A stretch of 64,000 nt of DNA from Variovorax paradoxus (GTDB lineage: Bacteria; Pseudomonadota; Gammaproteobacteria; Burkholderiales; Burkholderiaceae_C): NCBI RefSeq assembly GCF_022009635.1, contig NZ_CP091716.1, forward strand, positions 7,744,501 to 7,808,500, written 5' to 3'. This document shows positions 1-8,757 of the stretch, piece by piece. A program made the translations under genes and the position numbers. Under the pieces are notes generated by a model, which made no database searches, was not told where the DNA came from, and saw only the letters and a program-made list of their open reading frames with translations. Within the stretch, counting starts at the first letter, position 1, and every line of letters begins with the position of its first letter.

Positions 1-392
1 CAGGATTGGGGCGTGACGAAGTTCACGCGCAGGCCGCAGACGCGCTGCGCCGCGAGCGCGTCGAGTTCGCTGTCGGTCACCTGGTGGCCGACGACCGCCA
101 CACCGCGTGCCTGCTCGCCCAATTGGGCGAGTGCGTCGAGGGTGCAGGCGTTGTCCGTGCCGTACGTCGAAGGGTTGACCACGACCGTGCGCGAGGTTCC
201 AAGTCGCTGCTGCAGCCGGCGATAGGCCGCGACCTCGGCGTGCGGCGGCTGGCGCTTCCAGTGGGGCGACGGCGCAAACCGCGGGTCGAAGATGTGCATG
301 TGGCTGTCGCAGGCATCGGGGGGCAGCGCAAGCGCGGGCCGGTTGCTCCCCACCGAATGGGGAACCGGCTGTGCGTCGGTCATGGTGTTCAT
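1..392 (-). CDS. Amidohydrolase (LigI/galactarolactone-isomerase-like), N-terminal part only
   Basis: The frame stays open to the window edge, so only the first 130 codons are present. The visible protein has the metal-binding DSHMHIFD motif near residue 30 and a NPSTYGTDN stretch shared with the complete paralogue at 5080-6000. The family (amidohydrolase 2, TIM barrel) contains 2-pyrone-4,6-dicarboxylate lactonase and D-galactarolactone isomerase, which open or rearrange lactones. The start at 392 gives MNTMTDAQP; an in-frame ATG at 383 is also possible. The gene lies 8 bp after the stop of a Bug receptor gene and looks like a downstream member of the 6993-to-1 operon. The exact lactone substrate is unknown. 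Confidence 0.85.
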   Translation of the reverse strand, partial: MNTMTDAQPVPHSVGSNRPALALPPDACDSHMHIFDPRFAPSPHWKRQPPHAEVAAYRRLQQRLGTSRTVVVNPSTYGTDNACTLDALAQLGEQARGVAVVGHQVTDSELDALAAQRVCGLRVNFVTPQS

Positions 393-400
393 GGAGACCT

Positions 401-1366
401 TCAATCGAGCTTGATGTTGCCTTTGCGGATCACGTCCGCCCATTTCGCATCTTCCTTCTTCAGGAATTCGGCGAACTCGTCCGGCGTCGAGCCCACCGGT
501 TGCACGCCGACGTCCACGAAGCGGCGCTTCACATCGTCTTCCTTCAGCACCTCGATCACCGCCTTGTGGAGCTTGTCTGCAATGGGAGCGGGCGTACCGG
601 CGGGCAGCAGCAGGCCGTTCCACTCGTAGGCCTCGTAGCCGGGCACCACCGTTTCGGCGAGGGTCGGGACCTCGGGCAGGCGCGACGAGCGCTGCGGCGA
701 AGACACCGCCAGCGCACGCAGCTTGCCGGACGACACCAGCGGGTACGAGGCAGCGATCGTGCTGAACATGAAGTCGACCTGTCCTCCCATGACATCGACG
801 ATGGCCGGGCCGCCGCTCTTGTAGCCGACATGGACCATGTCCAGGCCGAGCCGCTGACGCAAGAGCTCCGCGGCGAGACGCTGCACGGTGCCGCCGCCAC
901 CGGATGCGAAATTCATCTTTCCCGGCTCGGCCCTGGCCTTGTCCACGAGTTCCTTGATGCTCTTGACCGGCGACTCTGCTCGCACGATCACGATGTTGGG
1001 CGCCAGCGCGACGAGCGCCAGCGGCTGCAACGCGTTGCTGGCAAACGGCATGCGAGGAAAGAGGTGCGGATTGATCGAGTAGGGCGTGGCGTCGTAGAGC
1101 ACCGTGTAGCCGTCGGGCGTGGCCTTGGCCGCAAAGCTGGCGCCGATGGTGCCGCTGGCGCCGGGCCGGTTGTCGACGATCACGCTGGTGCCCAGCTTCA
1201 CGCCGACGCGGACCGCGAGCACGCGCGCCAGGGCATCGGCCGATCCGCCCGGCGCGTAGGGGACGACGAGGGTGATGGGGCGCTCCGGATAGGCGGCGTG
1301 GGCGACGTGCGCGAACGCGGCGGCGCACAGGCACGCGGCGAGCACGCTTCGGATGATCTTTTTCAT
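401..1366 (-). CDS. Bug-family (TctC) periplasmic solute receptor
   Basis: A 321-residue protein with a cleavable signal peptide (MKKIIRSVLAACLCAAAFAH, cleavage near AHA). The mature start reads YPERPITLVVPYAPGGSADALARV, the usual first strand and glycine-rich ligand loop of Bug receptors. Family members bind carboxylates such as citrate, dicarboxylates or aromatic acids for tripartite tricarboxylate transporters or for signalling. Length is typical. No TctA or TctB gene is adjacent; carriers occur at 59162-63243. It is the fourth Bug receptor in this operon, 45 bp after another. The ligand cannot be read from sequence. Confidence 0.93.
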   Translation of the reverse strand: MKKIIRSVLAACLCAAAFAHVAHAAYPERPITLVVPYAPGGSADALARVLAVRVGVKLGTSVIVDNRPGASGTIGASFAAKATPDGYTVLYDATPYSINPHLFPRMPFASNALQPLALVALAPNIVIVRAESPVKSIKELVDKARAEPGKMNFASGGGGTVQRLAAELLRQRLGLDMVHVGYKSGGPAIVDVMGGQVDFMFSTIAASYPLVSSGKLRALAVSSPQRSSRLPEVPTLAETVVPGYEAYEWNGLLLPAGTPAPIADKLHKAVIEVLKEDDVKRRFVDVGVQPVGSTPDEFAEFLKKEDAKWADVIRKGNIKLD

Positions 1367-1411
1367 GATGTCTTCAATGTGGGGTGAGAGCCGGGAAGTC
1401 GCGCAGCGCGT

Positions 1412-2392
1412 TCATTCGGTCTTGAGGTCGAGCGAACGGGCCAACTCGCCATAAAGCTTGACCTCGCGCATCAGTTGCGCGCCGAAGGCATCGCCGCAGA
1501 TGTTCTGCGCTTGCATGCCGAGCGAGCGCAATTTCTCTTGCGTGGTGGATGCCTGTGCGAACTCGGTGGCGACACGGCGCAGGACGGCCAGCACCTCCGG
1601 CGGTGTCTTCGCGGGCGCCAGCAGGCCGTACCACGCGTCGGCCGTGTAGCCCTTGACGCCGACCTCTTCGAACGTCGGCACGTTCGGCAGCAGCGCCGAG
1701 CGCCTGGGCGACGCCACGGCCAGCGCCGTCAGCTTGCCGGACTGCACCTGGTTGAGCACCGAGCCCAGCGTGGCGAAAGAGCTGTCGACCTGGCCGCCCA
1801 TGAGATCCGTCGTCGCCTGCGCCGCACCCTTGTAGGGAATGTGGTTCATCGACGTGCCCGTCATCTGCGTGAAATGCGCGCTCGCGAAATGTCCGGAGCT
1901 GCCGGAGCCCGGCGTCGCATAGGTGCGCTTGCCGGGCTCGGACTTGACCGCCTGCAGGAACGCGCCGAAAGACTTCACGGGCATCGACGGGCCGACGACC
2001 AGCACCGTGGGGCTCACTGCGAGCGAACACACCGGCGCGAAGGAGCGCACGGCATCGAACTTGACCCGCTGGTTGTACAGCGCGGGAATCATCGTGTGGT
2101 TGGTCGCCCCCAGCAACAGGGTGTAGCCGTCCGCCGGGGCGGCCGCAACCGCTTCGGCCGCCAGGATCGTGTTCGCACCGGGTTTGTTGTCCACGATGAA
2201 CGGCTGGCCCAGGGCGCGCGATGCGTGGTCGGCGAAGGCGCGCGCCACCACGTCGGTGGGGCCGCCCGCGGAAAAGCCCACGAGCACCCGCACGGGTTTG
2301 GCGGGCCAGGTCTGTGCCTGCGCGGGCGCCGCCAGCGCGACCATGCAGCCGAGGGCTGCCGCCGCGCAGCGGATGCTTTCGCTTCTTTTCAT
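1412..2392 (-). CDS. Bug-family (TctC) periplasmic solute receptor
   Basis: 326 residues. The signal peptide [20 protein letters not shown] ends near AQA, followed by [20 protein letters not shown], the standard Bug N-terminus. The frame is open upstream, but ATG 2392 is preceded by an AAGGAG ribosome site at good spacing; another ATG at 2410 sits on the wrong side of that site. The gene follows the hydroxyacid dehydrogenase by 53 bp and precedes a further Bug gene by 45 bp. It is probably co-transcribed with the whole minus-strand block. Function is assigned at family level only. Confidence 0.92.
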   Translation of the reverse strand: MKRSESIRCAAAALGCMVALAAPAQAQTWPAKPVRVLVGFSAGGPTDVVARAFADHASRALGQPFIVDNKPGANTILAAEAVAAAPADGYTLLLGATNHTMIPALYNQRVKFDAVRSFAPVCSLAVSPTVLVVGPSMPVKSFGAFLQAVKSEPGKRTYATPGSGSSGHFASAHFTQMTGTSMNHIPYKGAAQATTDLMGGQVDSSFATLGSVLNQVQSGKLTALAVASPRRSALLPNVPTFEEVGVKGYTADAWYGLLAPAKTPPEVLAVLRRVATEFAQASTTQEKLRSLGMQAQNICGDAFGAQLMREVKLYGELARSLDLKTE

Positions 2393-2445
2393 TCCTGTCT
2401 CCTTTTTCATGAGCGACGCCTGCGTCGCATGCCGGCGGCAGCGCC

Positions 2446-3372
2446 TCAGTTCGTTGCCGTCTGGCGCGCGAGCACCTGCAGCAGGTTCCTTGCCGCACCG
2501 ACGCCCATGTTCACGTAAGCATCGCTGGTCACGCCGCCGATGTGGGGACTCAGCACGATGTTCTTTTCGCCCTGGAACGGATGGCCGGGCATCATCGGCT
2601 CGACCGCGAAGCTGTCCAGCCCGGCCATGGCGACGTGGCCCGAACGCACCGCGGCCAGCAGCGCGTCTTCCTCGATCAGCCCGCCTCGCGCCGTGTTGAC
2701 GACGATCACGCCGCGCCGGCATTGCGCCAGGGTGCGGGCATTGAGCAGTCCGCGGTTGTCATCGGTCAGCGGGCAATGCAGCGACACGGCATCGGACTCG
2801 GCCCAGAGGGTCGCCAGGTCCGCGGGTTGCACAAAGGCCGGAAGGTTCTTGGCGAAGGGATCGTGCCCCAGCACGCGCATGCCCAGCGCATCCGCCATGC
2901 GTGCGAAGCGCAGGCCGATCGCGCCGAGCCCGACGAGGCCGATGGTGCGCCCACCCAGCTCCAGGCTCTTGTGCGTCGCCTTGTCCCAGTGGCCGGCGTG
3001 CATGCGCGCGTCCAGGGACACCACCGATTTGGCGCAGGCCAGCAGCAAGGCCAGCGCCTGCTCGGCCACCGCGGCGGCATTGGCGCCCACGGCCGCCACC
3101 ACCTCGATGCCGCGCACCTGCGCCGCCGCCTTGTCGATCGTGTCGGTCCCGCTGCCATGCTTGGAGATCACCTTGAGCGAAGGCGCGGCATCCATCACGG
3201 CGGGCCCCACCCTGCCGTAGCGCACGATGATGGCCACGGGGTCATGCGCGCGGCACAGGGCCACCAGGTCGTCCTCGGTCGGCGCCCTGCCGGCATAGAC
3301 TATGTCGTGTCCTTCGAGCAGGGCGAGTGCCTGCGGCGCCAGATCGGCTCCCGTGACGAGAATCGCGGTCAC
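2446..3372 (-). CDS. D-isomer-specific 2-hydroxyacid dehydrogenase
   Basis: 308 residues from a GTG start at 3372, which overlaps the stop of the RraA-like gene as GTGA, implying translational coupling. The N-terminal substrate domain is followed by the NAD-binding motif GLVGLGAIG (about residue 143). NTARGG carries the catalytic Arg, and SPHIGG near the C-terminus carries the catalytic His. The family (SerA/glyoxylate reductase type) interconverts 2-hydroxy and 2-oxo acids with NAD(P)H. Next to an aldolase-type RraA protein it may reduce or oxidise the 2-oxo-acid product, but that is inference. No ACT domain is present, so it is not a full-length biosynthetic SerA. Confidence 0.92.
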   Translation of the reverse strand: MTAILVTGADLAPQALALLEGHDIVYAGRAPTEDDLVALCRAHDPVAIIVRYGRVGPAVMDAAPSLKVISKHGSGTDTIDKAAAQVRGIEVVAAVGANAAAVAEQALALLLACAKSVVSLDARMHAGHWDKATHKSLELGGRTIGLVGLGAIGLRFARMADALGMRVLGHDPFAKNLPAFVQPADLATLWAESDAVSLHCPLTDDNRGLLNARTLAQCRRGVIVVNTARGGLIEEDALLAAVRSGHVAMAGLDSFAVEPMMPGHPFQGEKNIVLSPHIGGVTSDAYVNMGVGAARNLLQVLARQTATN

Positions 3373-4058
3373 AGCGTCTCGCCTTCCTTCAGCACACCGG
3401 CCGCACGCAGGGCCGTGTCCAGCCACTTCGCTGCCGTATCGCCCTCCTTGATGGCCGCAATGCGCGCGGCTTCGTCGCGCACCTTCCTGGCCGCCAGCGG
3501 CAGCAGCGACTCGATCTTCTCGCGCTCGACCACGACCACGCCGTCGCCGTCGCCGATCACGAAGTCGCCGGAGCGCACGGTGACGCCGCCGATGGACACC
3601 GGGTGACCGATGCGTCCGCCGATGTTCTTGGTGGGTCCGTTCGGATTGGTGCCCACGCTGAAGACGGGGAAGTCCATCTCGTCGATCTCGAGGCTGTCAC
3701 GGCACGCCCCGTCCATCACCACGCCGGCGATGCCGAGCTTCTTGCAGGCCGTCATCATGATGGTGCCCATGAGCGCGGAGGTCTGGTCGCCCTTGCCGTC
3801 GATCACGAGCACATCGCCGGGTTGGGCCATGGCGATGGCGGCATGGATCATCAGGTTGTCGCCGGGGCGCACTTCCACCGTGATGGCGGTGCCGGCCAGC
3901 TTCATGCGCGGGCGCAGCGCCTTGATGCGCCCGTCCAGCGCGCCGCGCCGCCCGGCCACGTCGGCAAGGATGGCCGGCTGGAACTCGGCGGCCTGCGCCA
4001 CGATGCGGGCGGGCACGCGCTCGAAGTCGCGAATGATGTCGGGAAGGTTCGAAGACAT
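3369..4058 (-). CDS. RraA-family protein, likely 4-hydroxy-2-oxo-acid aldolase/decarboxylase
   Basis: 229 residues starting at MSSNLPDI. The family core is clear: PGDVLVIDGKGD, then SALMGTI and VVMDGACRDS, with the Arg120-Asp121 pair that in HMG/CHA aldolases binds substrate and Mg2+. Known relatives cleave 4-hydroxy-4-methyl-2-oxoglutarate or 4-carboxy-4-hydroxy-2-oxoadipate to pyruvate plus an oxo acid. The RNase E inhibitor RraA has the same fold, but this operon context (amidohydrolases, dehydrogenase, carboxylate receptors) favours the catabolic role. It is coupled to the downstream dehydrogenase by a GTGA overlap. Upstream frame extensions lack a credible ribosome site. Confidence 0.88.
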   Translation of the reverse strand: MSSNLPDIIRDFERVPARIVAQAAEFQPAILADVAGRRGALDGRIKALRPRMKLAGTAITVEVRPGDNLMIHAAIAMAQPGDVLVIDGKGDQTSALMGTIMMTACKKLGIAGVVMDGACRDSLEIDEMDFPVFSVGTNPNGPTKNIGGRIGHPVSIGGVTVRSGDFVIGDGDGVVVVEREKIESLLPLAARKVRDEAARIAAIKEGDTAAKWLDTALRAAGVLKEGETL

Positions 4059-4096
4059 GGAGGTGCTTTCAGGAAGGGAGAAGAATGGAATGGCGT

Positions 4097-5083
4097 TCAG
4101 TCCGGCTTGACGCCGGCGTCCTTGATGACCTGGGCCCACTTGGCCAGGTCCGCCTTCTGGGTGTCGGCGAGTTGCTGCGGCGTGCTTGCGACCAGCGTGA
4201 CGCCGAGCTTGTCGGCCATCGCGATGAGTTCGGGGTCCTTGAGATGGCGCACCACGTCGTCATGCAGGCGCTGGACCACCGGCGCGGGCGTGCCGGCCGG
4301 CGCATAGACGGCCTGCCACTGCTCCACCACGAAGTCCTTGAAGCCCGCTTGCCCCATGGTCGGTACGTCCGGCAAGGCTTTCAGGCGTGTTGCCGAAGTG
4401 ACGGCCAGTGCCCGGAGGTTGCCGCTCTGGATGTGCGGCAGCGCGGCCGCCACGGGGGCGAACATGAACGTCGCATGGCCCGCCAGGACGTCCTGGATGG
4501 CCGGCGTGTCGCCCTTGTAGGGCACGTGCGTCATCTTCGCGCCGGTCTGCAAACGCAAGAGCTCGCCCTGCATCTGCAGGACGGTGCCATTGCCGCCTGA
4601 TGCGAACGAGAGTTCGCCGGGGTGCGCCTTCGCTTGCGCCACGAGGTCCGCGACCGTGCGAAACGGCTGGTTCGCACCGACGATCAGCACGTGGGGAATG
4701 GTCCCGATGAGCGACACCGGCGCGAAGGCCTTGACCGGGTCGTACTGCATCTTCGGCAGCAGGTTCGGCACGATCGCCTGGGGTCCGATCGATGTGCCCA
4801 GCAGCGTGTAGCCGTCGGGTGCGGCCCGCGCGACAAAGGCCGAGCCGATCGTGCCCGTGGCGCCCGCCTTGTTGTCCACGATCACCGTGGTGCCCAGGGA
4901 GGTGCCCAACCGCTGCGCGATGGCGCGGCCGAGAATGTCGGTCGTGCCTCCCGGCGGGTACGGCACCACCCACGTGATGGGCTTGCCGGTCGGCCATTGG
5001 CCTTGGGCGAAGGCGGGGGCCGACGCGAACGCGAGCACGGCCAGGCCCAGCGCGCCGAAGCGGCGCCGATGGATTCGGATCAT
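4097..5083 (-). CDS. Bug-family (TctC) periplasmic solute receptor
   Basis: 328 residues starting MIRIHRRRFGALGLAVLAFA with an export signal ending near AFA, then WPTGKPITWVVPYPPGGTTD. ATG 5083 overlaps the stop of the upstream amidohydrolase as ATGA and has an AGGAG ribosome site inside that gene's end, so receptor and amidohydrolase are translationally coupled. This pairing suggests that the bound ligand is the amidohydrolase substrate or a relative. The second residue block is followed by a full-length Bug domain ending DAGVKPD. Ligand unknown. Confidence 0.93.
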   Translation of the reverse strand: MIRIHRRRFGALGLAVLAFASAPAFAQGQWPTGKPITWVVPYPPGGTTDILGRAIAQRLGTSLGTTVIVDNKAGATGTIGSAFVARAAPDGYTLLGTSIGPQAIVPNLLPKMQYDPVKAFAPVSLIGTIPHVLIVGANQPFRTVADLVAQAKAHPGELSFASGGNGTVLQMQGELLRLQTGAKMTHVPYKGDTPAIQDVLAGHATFMFAPVAAALPHIQSGNLRALAVTSATRLKALPDVPTMGQAGFKDFVVEQWQAVYAPAGTPAPVVQRLHDDVVRHLKDPELIAMADKLGVTLVASTPQQLADTQKADLAKWAQVIKDAGVKPD

Positions 5084-6000
5084 GAGGTCTCCTGAAGAGG
5101 GGGGTGGCGGTCGAACCCATAGAGTTCGCTCGGGTTGTCGACCAGGACGCGGTTCAGCACGCCCGCGGTGCCTGTCCAGCCGGCGAGCAGCGTCATCTGC
5201 TGTGCGTCGTCCGGCATGGCCTGGTGGCCGGCCGTGGCGGACGCGTGGGGCCAGTCGCTGCCCCAGAGCACGCGGTCCGGCGCGGCTTTCAGGAAGCTGC
5301 GGGCCAGTGCGGCCACGTCTTCGTATCCAGGCGCGCCCTGCTCGCTGACGATGTAGGCGCCGGACACCTTGACCCAGGCGCGGCGCTCCTGGAGCAAGCG
5401 AAGGATCAACGCATGCGACGGATGCTTGCCGGCCATGGAAGGCGCAAGCCGGCCGAAATGATCGAACACGAGCGGCACCGGCAAGTGGGCCAGCGCGCCA
5501 GCCAGTTCGGTCCATGCGTTGGCGGGTGCCAGCAGCTGCAGATGCCAACCCATCGGAGCGATGCGGCGCGCGAGCGGCGCAATCTGCGAAGCGGAGTTCA
5601 CCACACCCAGCGACAGGTTCAGGCGGATGCCGCGCACCCCACGGTGGTGCAGCGCGGCCAGTTCGGCATCGCTGACCTGCTCGTCCACCACGGCCACGCC
5701 ACGTGCCTGCGTACCGAAGGCCGCGAGCGCGTCGCACAGTGCCCCGTTGTCGGTGCCGTAGGTCGAAGGCGTCACGAACACGACCCGCTGCGTTCCCGTG
5801 CGCCGCTGCAGTTGCCGGTAGTCCGCTGCGCTCGCGTCCGGCGGCCTCAGCGTGGCACCCGCCGCCGTGGGATGGCGTGCGTCGTACAGATGCACGTGGC
5901 AATCGCAGGCATCGGGCGGAACGTCGACAGCGGTGCGGCCGCGCCCCGCAGAAAACGGGGCGACGAGCGCATCCGCGCACGAAGCAGCAGGCGAGACCAT
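5080..6000 (-). CDS. Amidohydrolase (LigI/galactarolactone-isomerase-like)
   Basis: 306 residues, the usual size for this TIM-barrel family. Metal and active-site motifs are visible: CDCHVHLYD near residue 33, LVFDHFGR in the middle, and LWGSDWPHA in the C-terminal third with the conserved Asp. Such enzymes hydrolyse or isomerise lactones of sugar acids or of 2-pyrone-4,6-dicarboxylate. It is a paralogue of the truncated gene at 1-392. Its stop overlaps the next receptor start (ATGA), and it begins 6 bp after the first receptor gene. Cytoplasmic, no signal peptide. The precise substrate cannot be decided. Confidence 0.9.
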   Translation of the reverse strand: MVSPAASCADALVAPFSAGRGRTAVDVPPDACDCHVHLYDARHPTAAGATLRPPDASAADYRQLQRRTGTQRVVFVTPSTYGTDNGALCDALAAFGTQARGVAVVDEQVSDAELAALHHRGVRGIRLNLSLGVVNSASQIAPLARRIAPMGWHLQLLAPANAWTELAGALAHLPVPLVFDHFGRLAPSMAGKHPSHALILRLLQERRAWVKVSGAYIVSEQGAPGYEDVAALARSFLKAAPDRVLWGSDWPHASATAGHQAMPDDAQQMTLLAGWTGTAGVLNRVLVDNPSELYGFDRHPPLQETS

Positions 6001-6006
6001 GCCGCC

Positions 6007-6993
6007 TCAGTCCATCTTGACGCCGGACGACTTCACGATGGCGCCCCAGCGGACGCCATCGGTGCGGATCAGCGATGCGAACTTCTCGGGCGGCCCGGTC
6101 ATCACTTCCGCGCCCTGGGCGGCCAGCTTCTTTTGCACATCGGCCGTCGCCAGCGCCTTGTTGAAGGCCGCGTTCAGCTTGGCGATGACATCCTTGGGCA
6201 TTGCGGCGGGACCGGCGACACCGAACCACGTCACGGCCTCGAAGTCCTTGTAGCCGGACTCGGACAGGGTGGGCACATTGGGCAAATCGCGGTTGCGCTG
6301 CAGCGATGTCACCGCCAGCGCGCGCAACTGCCCGCTCTTGATCTGCGCAATCAGTGTCGGCACCGACGAGACATACATCTGGATCTGCCCGCCGACGAGG
6401 TCGGTGAGGCCCTGCGAGGCGCCCTTGTAGGGAACGTGCGTGAACTGCACGCCGGCGGCTTTCTGGAACTGCTCCGTGGCGAGGTGGGCCACGGTGCCGT
6501 TACCCGAACTCGCATAGTTGAGCGCGGTCGGCTTCGCCTTGGCGGCGGCGACCACGTCCGAGAGCGTCTTGTAGGGCGATACAGCGGACACCACCACGAC
6601 CAGCGGCGCCGAGGCGATCAAACCGACCGCGGCCAGGTCCTTCACCGGGTCGTAGGGCAGCTTTGCATAGAGCGAGGGGTTGATCGCGAGGTTGCTGGTC
6701 TGTCCCAGCACCAGCGTGTAGCCGTCCGGATTGGCCTTTGCAGCTGCATCGACGCCGATGTTTCCGCCGGAGCCCGGCTTGTTGTCGATGACGATGGTCC
6801 AGCCTTCAGAGGTTGCGACCTTGTTCGCCACCTCGCGGGCAATGATGTCCGTGCCGCCGCCCGGCGGGAACGGCACCACGAGGCGGATGGGGCGTGCGGG
6901 ATAGGCCTGCGCCAGCGCCATGCCGGATGTGAGCGCGAGGGCCAGGCCGAGCGCGGCACGGCGGGAAATGGAGCTGTTGCTCGAGGTACGCAT
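6007..6993 (-). CDS. Bug-family (TctC) periplasmic solute receptor, first gene of operon
   Basis: 328 residues. MRTSSNSSISRRAALGLALA is a twin-arginine-like (SRRAAL) export signal, followed by YPARPIRLVVPFPPGGGTD. The frame continues upstream across the intergenic region, but ATG 6993 is the first that yields an export signal. It is the first gene of the minus-strand operon and diverges from the IclR regulator at 7124; the palindrome at 7084-7109 lies between them. Expression is therefore probably controlled by that regulator. Receptor family is certain, ligand is not. Confidence 0.92.
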   Translation of the reverse strand: MRTSSNSSISRRAALGLALALTSGMALAQAYPARPIRLVVPFPPGGGTDIIAREVANKVATSEGWTIVIDNKPGSGGNIGVDAAAKANPDGYTLVLGQTSNLAINPSLYAKLPYDPVKDLAAVGLIASAPLVVVVSAVSPYKTLSDVVAAAKAKPTALNYASSGNGTVAHLATEQFQKAAGVQFTHVPYKGASQGLTDLVGGQIQMYVSSVPTLIAQIKSGQLRALAVTSLQRNRDLPNVPTLSESGYKDFEAVTWFGVAGPAAMPKDVIAKLNAAFNKALATADVQKKLAAQGAEVMTGPPEKFASLIRTDGVRWGAIVKSSGVKMD

Positions 6994-7053
6994 GGGGTTG
7001 TCTCCGAATCGTTCGATGAGTGCCTGGCAGCGGTGCTCCGGGCATGCGGCGAC

Positions 7054-7081
7054 TTTAGATTTGCGTTCCGTCTCATACAAT
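7054..7081 (+). promoter_or_regulatory. Candidate promoter of the IclR gene
   Basis: TTTAGA (7054-7059) and TACAAT (7076-7081) are separated by 16 bp and resemble a sigma70 promoter reading toward the IclR gene. The expected transcription start would fall inside the palindrome at 7084-7109, which fits autorepression. This is pattern matching only. Confidence 0.4.
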
Positions 7082-7083
7082 GG

Positions 7084-7109
7084 TGGTCCGTTGCATGCAA
7101 CATGGACCA
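7084..7109. promoter_or_regulatory. Candidate IclR operator between divergent genes
   Basis: A central perfect palindrome TTGCATGCAA (7091-7100) is flanked by TGGTCC (7084-7089) and its complement GGACCA (7104-7109), with unequal 1- and 3-bp gaps. It sits 15 bp before the IclR start and about 90 bp before the divergent receptor gene, where an IclR regulator would control both. The link to this regulator is inferred from position. Confidence 0.5.
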
Positions 7110-7123
7110 CTGTGCGAAACGAA

Positions 7124-7933
7124 ATGCCCGTCGTAAAAAAGAGCACCAGGACAGCAAAGCCCAAGCGATCGGCTGAAGTCGTCGAGGCACCGCGCGAGGC
7201 CGATCTCGAGGCCACCGGTGGCGTCACGGCCGTGACCCGTGCCCTGCAGTTGCTCGATGCGTTCGGAATGCAGGACGAGCGGCTTTCGCTGGCCGAGCTG
7301 ACGCGGCGCAGCGGCATGCACAAGACCACGATCCTGCGGCTGCTTCGCACGCTGGCGCTGAGCGGCTACGTGGTGCAGCGCGACGATGGCGAATGGCGAC
7401 TCGGGCCCGCGGCCGGCTGGCTGGGTGCCCGCTACCAGGCCAGCTTCGATGCCAACAACGTGGTCGAGCCGATGCTCCTCGCGTTATCGCAAGCCACCGG
7501 CGAGAGCGCGGCGTTCTATGTGCGCGAAGGCAGTTCGCGCACGTGCCTGGCGCGCGTGGAAGGGCCGCAGCCGATTCGCCATCACGCGCGCATGGGCGCG
7601 ATGCTCCCGCTCGAGCTGGGGTCTCCGGGGCGGGTGATCCTGGCGTTCTCGGGAGAGCCCGGAAAGCTCTACGAGGACATCCGCAAGAAGGGCTATCACT
7701 TCTCCATCGGCGAGCGCGAGAAGAACGTGGCGACGGTGTCGGCGCCCGTCTTCGGCCTGCGCTGGGCCCTGCTTGGCTCCGTGTGCATTTCAGGGCCGGC
7801 GGATCGCCTGCCCAAGGCCAGGCTCATCGGCCACGCGAAGACGATCATGAAAGCCGCGAACGAACTCTCGTACGCACTCGCCGGTCGCCCTACCGCGCAA
7901 ACGCCGGCAGTCGTTTCCACGTGGCATCCGTAG
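7124..7933 (+). CDS. IclR-family transcriptional regulator
   Basis: 269 residues from ATG 7124 (MPVVKKSTRTAKPKR). A basic, probably disordered N-terminus precedes the winged helix-turn-helix at about residues 35-95 (LSLAELTRRSGMHKTTILRL), followed by the IclR effector-binding domain with a GESAAFYVREG strand and an aromatic-poor ligand pocket region. The frame extends upstream over the divergent promoter, which argues against an earlier start. It is transcribed away from the Bug/amidohydrolase operon and is the obvious local regulator. IclR proteins respond to small organic acids. The effector is unknown. Confidence 0.93.
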   Translation: MPVVKKSTRTAKPKRSAEVVEAPREADLEATGGVTAVTRALQLLDAFGMQDERLSLAELTRRSGMHKTTILRLLRTLALSGYVVQRDDGEWRLGPAAGWLGARYQASFDANNVVEPMLLALSQATGESAAFYVREGSSRTCLARVEGPQPIRHHARMGAMLPLELGSPGRVILAFSGEPGKLYEDIRKKGYHFSIGEREKNVATVSAPVFGLRWALLGSVCISGPADRLPKARLIGHAKTIMKAANELSYALAGRPTAQTPAVVSTWHP

Positions 7934-8061
7934 ATGCGAGTGACCGCCATCAAGAAAGACGCACTGCTGCTGCAGTAGCCCGGCTCCAGCGCGACGGAGG
8001 TGACGCACTGCCCTTCGGCAGGAGCTCCAGTCCACGCAGGAGGCGTCCGCGGGCGAAAGCC

Positions 8062-8316
8062 TCAGTGTGCAGCCAGGACGTGCGCCTGGTAGGACACATC
8101 CAGCAACTTCCCTTTCCGCGCGTAGTAGCGATCGAGCCGCCACTCCTTCAAGATTTCCATGGCAAGGCCGAAGGAGTCGAGGCTCAGCGCGTAGAGATTG
8201 CTCAGGGGAAATTCGGTCTCGGATTCGAGGGCAAGGACAAGCCGGGCCAGAGTCAGAGATTCTTCGCTGTTCGGGTCAGCGGTAATGATCTCGCGTGCTT
8301 CTTTGATGGCGTTCAT
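8062..8316 (-). CDS. Small hypothetical protein (84 aa)
   Basis: I do not recognise this protein. It begins MNAIKEAREIITADPNSEES, is acidic and helix-rich, and has no membrane segment or signal peptide. An AAAGGAAA ribosome site lies at proper spacing before ATG 8316, and codon use is plausible for a real gene. Composition is amphipathic with the pattern LARLVLALESE. It diverges from another small gene at 8496. The 128 bp between it and the IclR gene hold nothing recognisable. Confidence 0.65.
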   Translation of the reverse strand: MNAIKEAREIITADPNSEESLTLARLVLALESETEFPLSNLYALSLDSFGLAMEILKEWRLDRYYARKGKLLDVSYQAHVLAAH

Positions 8317-8495
8317 CGCGTTTCCTTTGGGGGTCGTCGAGCGCTGTCACGGTGCAGAAACCAGGCATCGGCCTACTGTGTGCGGTAGGCGTTCGGTGCG
8401 ACCAGACGCTCGTTGCGTCAAGGTCTTGCGGGAACCATTTCAGTCTAGCACCGGCCTTTTCTTTGGAGTCACGTGCTTTCGCATGTTTCAAAGTG

Positions 8496-8714
8496 ATGCG
8501 TCATTCCTTCGTCTATCGCGGTGTCCGGATCGATGTCGTGCTCCAGGAGCGGGAAGGCGGTTGCCGGTGGACGTGCAAGACGAACGATCCCGCGAAAGTG
8601 CGCTGGACCGGCCTTCGATCGGTCTCGATGGGCGAAGGCCTGCGGCTCGCATGCGCCCAGGCGCGCATGGAGATCGACCGGCGCCAGGACGATGCGGCGC
8701 AAGCACACGAATGA
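8496..8714 (+). CDS. Small hypothetical protein (72 aa)
   Basis: Begins MRHSFVYRGVRIDVVLQERE and contains alternating beta-type residues with a GGCRWTCKTND segment. It is basic and soluble. ATG 8496 was chosen because the upstream open frame has no supportive composition; a GTG one codon earlier is an alternative. No family is recognised. The 179 bp separating it from the gene at 8316 would hold divergent promoters, but I could not pick convincing hexamers. Confidence 0.5.
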   Translation: MRHSFVYRGVRIDVVLQEREGGCRWTCKTNDPAKVRWTGLRSVSMGEGLRLACAQARMEIDRRQDDAAQAHE

Positions 8715-8757
8715 ACCTGGATTCGGCCGCCACTGCGCGCCCTGCGTGAAAGCCCTG

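Noticed and set aside
3369..4058. Annotation as ribonuclease E inhibitor RraA
   Set aside because: The catalytic Arg-Asp pair of the aldolase branch is present and the gene is embedded in a catabolic operon.
5104..7176. A 690-codon plus-strand frame opposite an amidohydrolase and a Bug receptor
   Set aside because: The minus strand encodes full-length conserved proteins with overlapping starts and stops; the plus frame is a codon-bias shadow.
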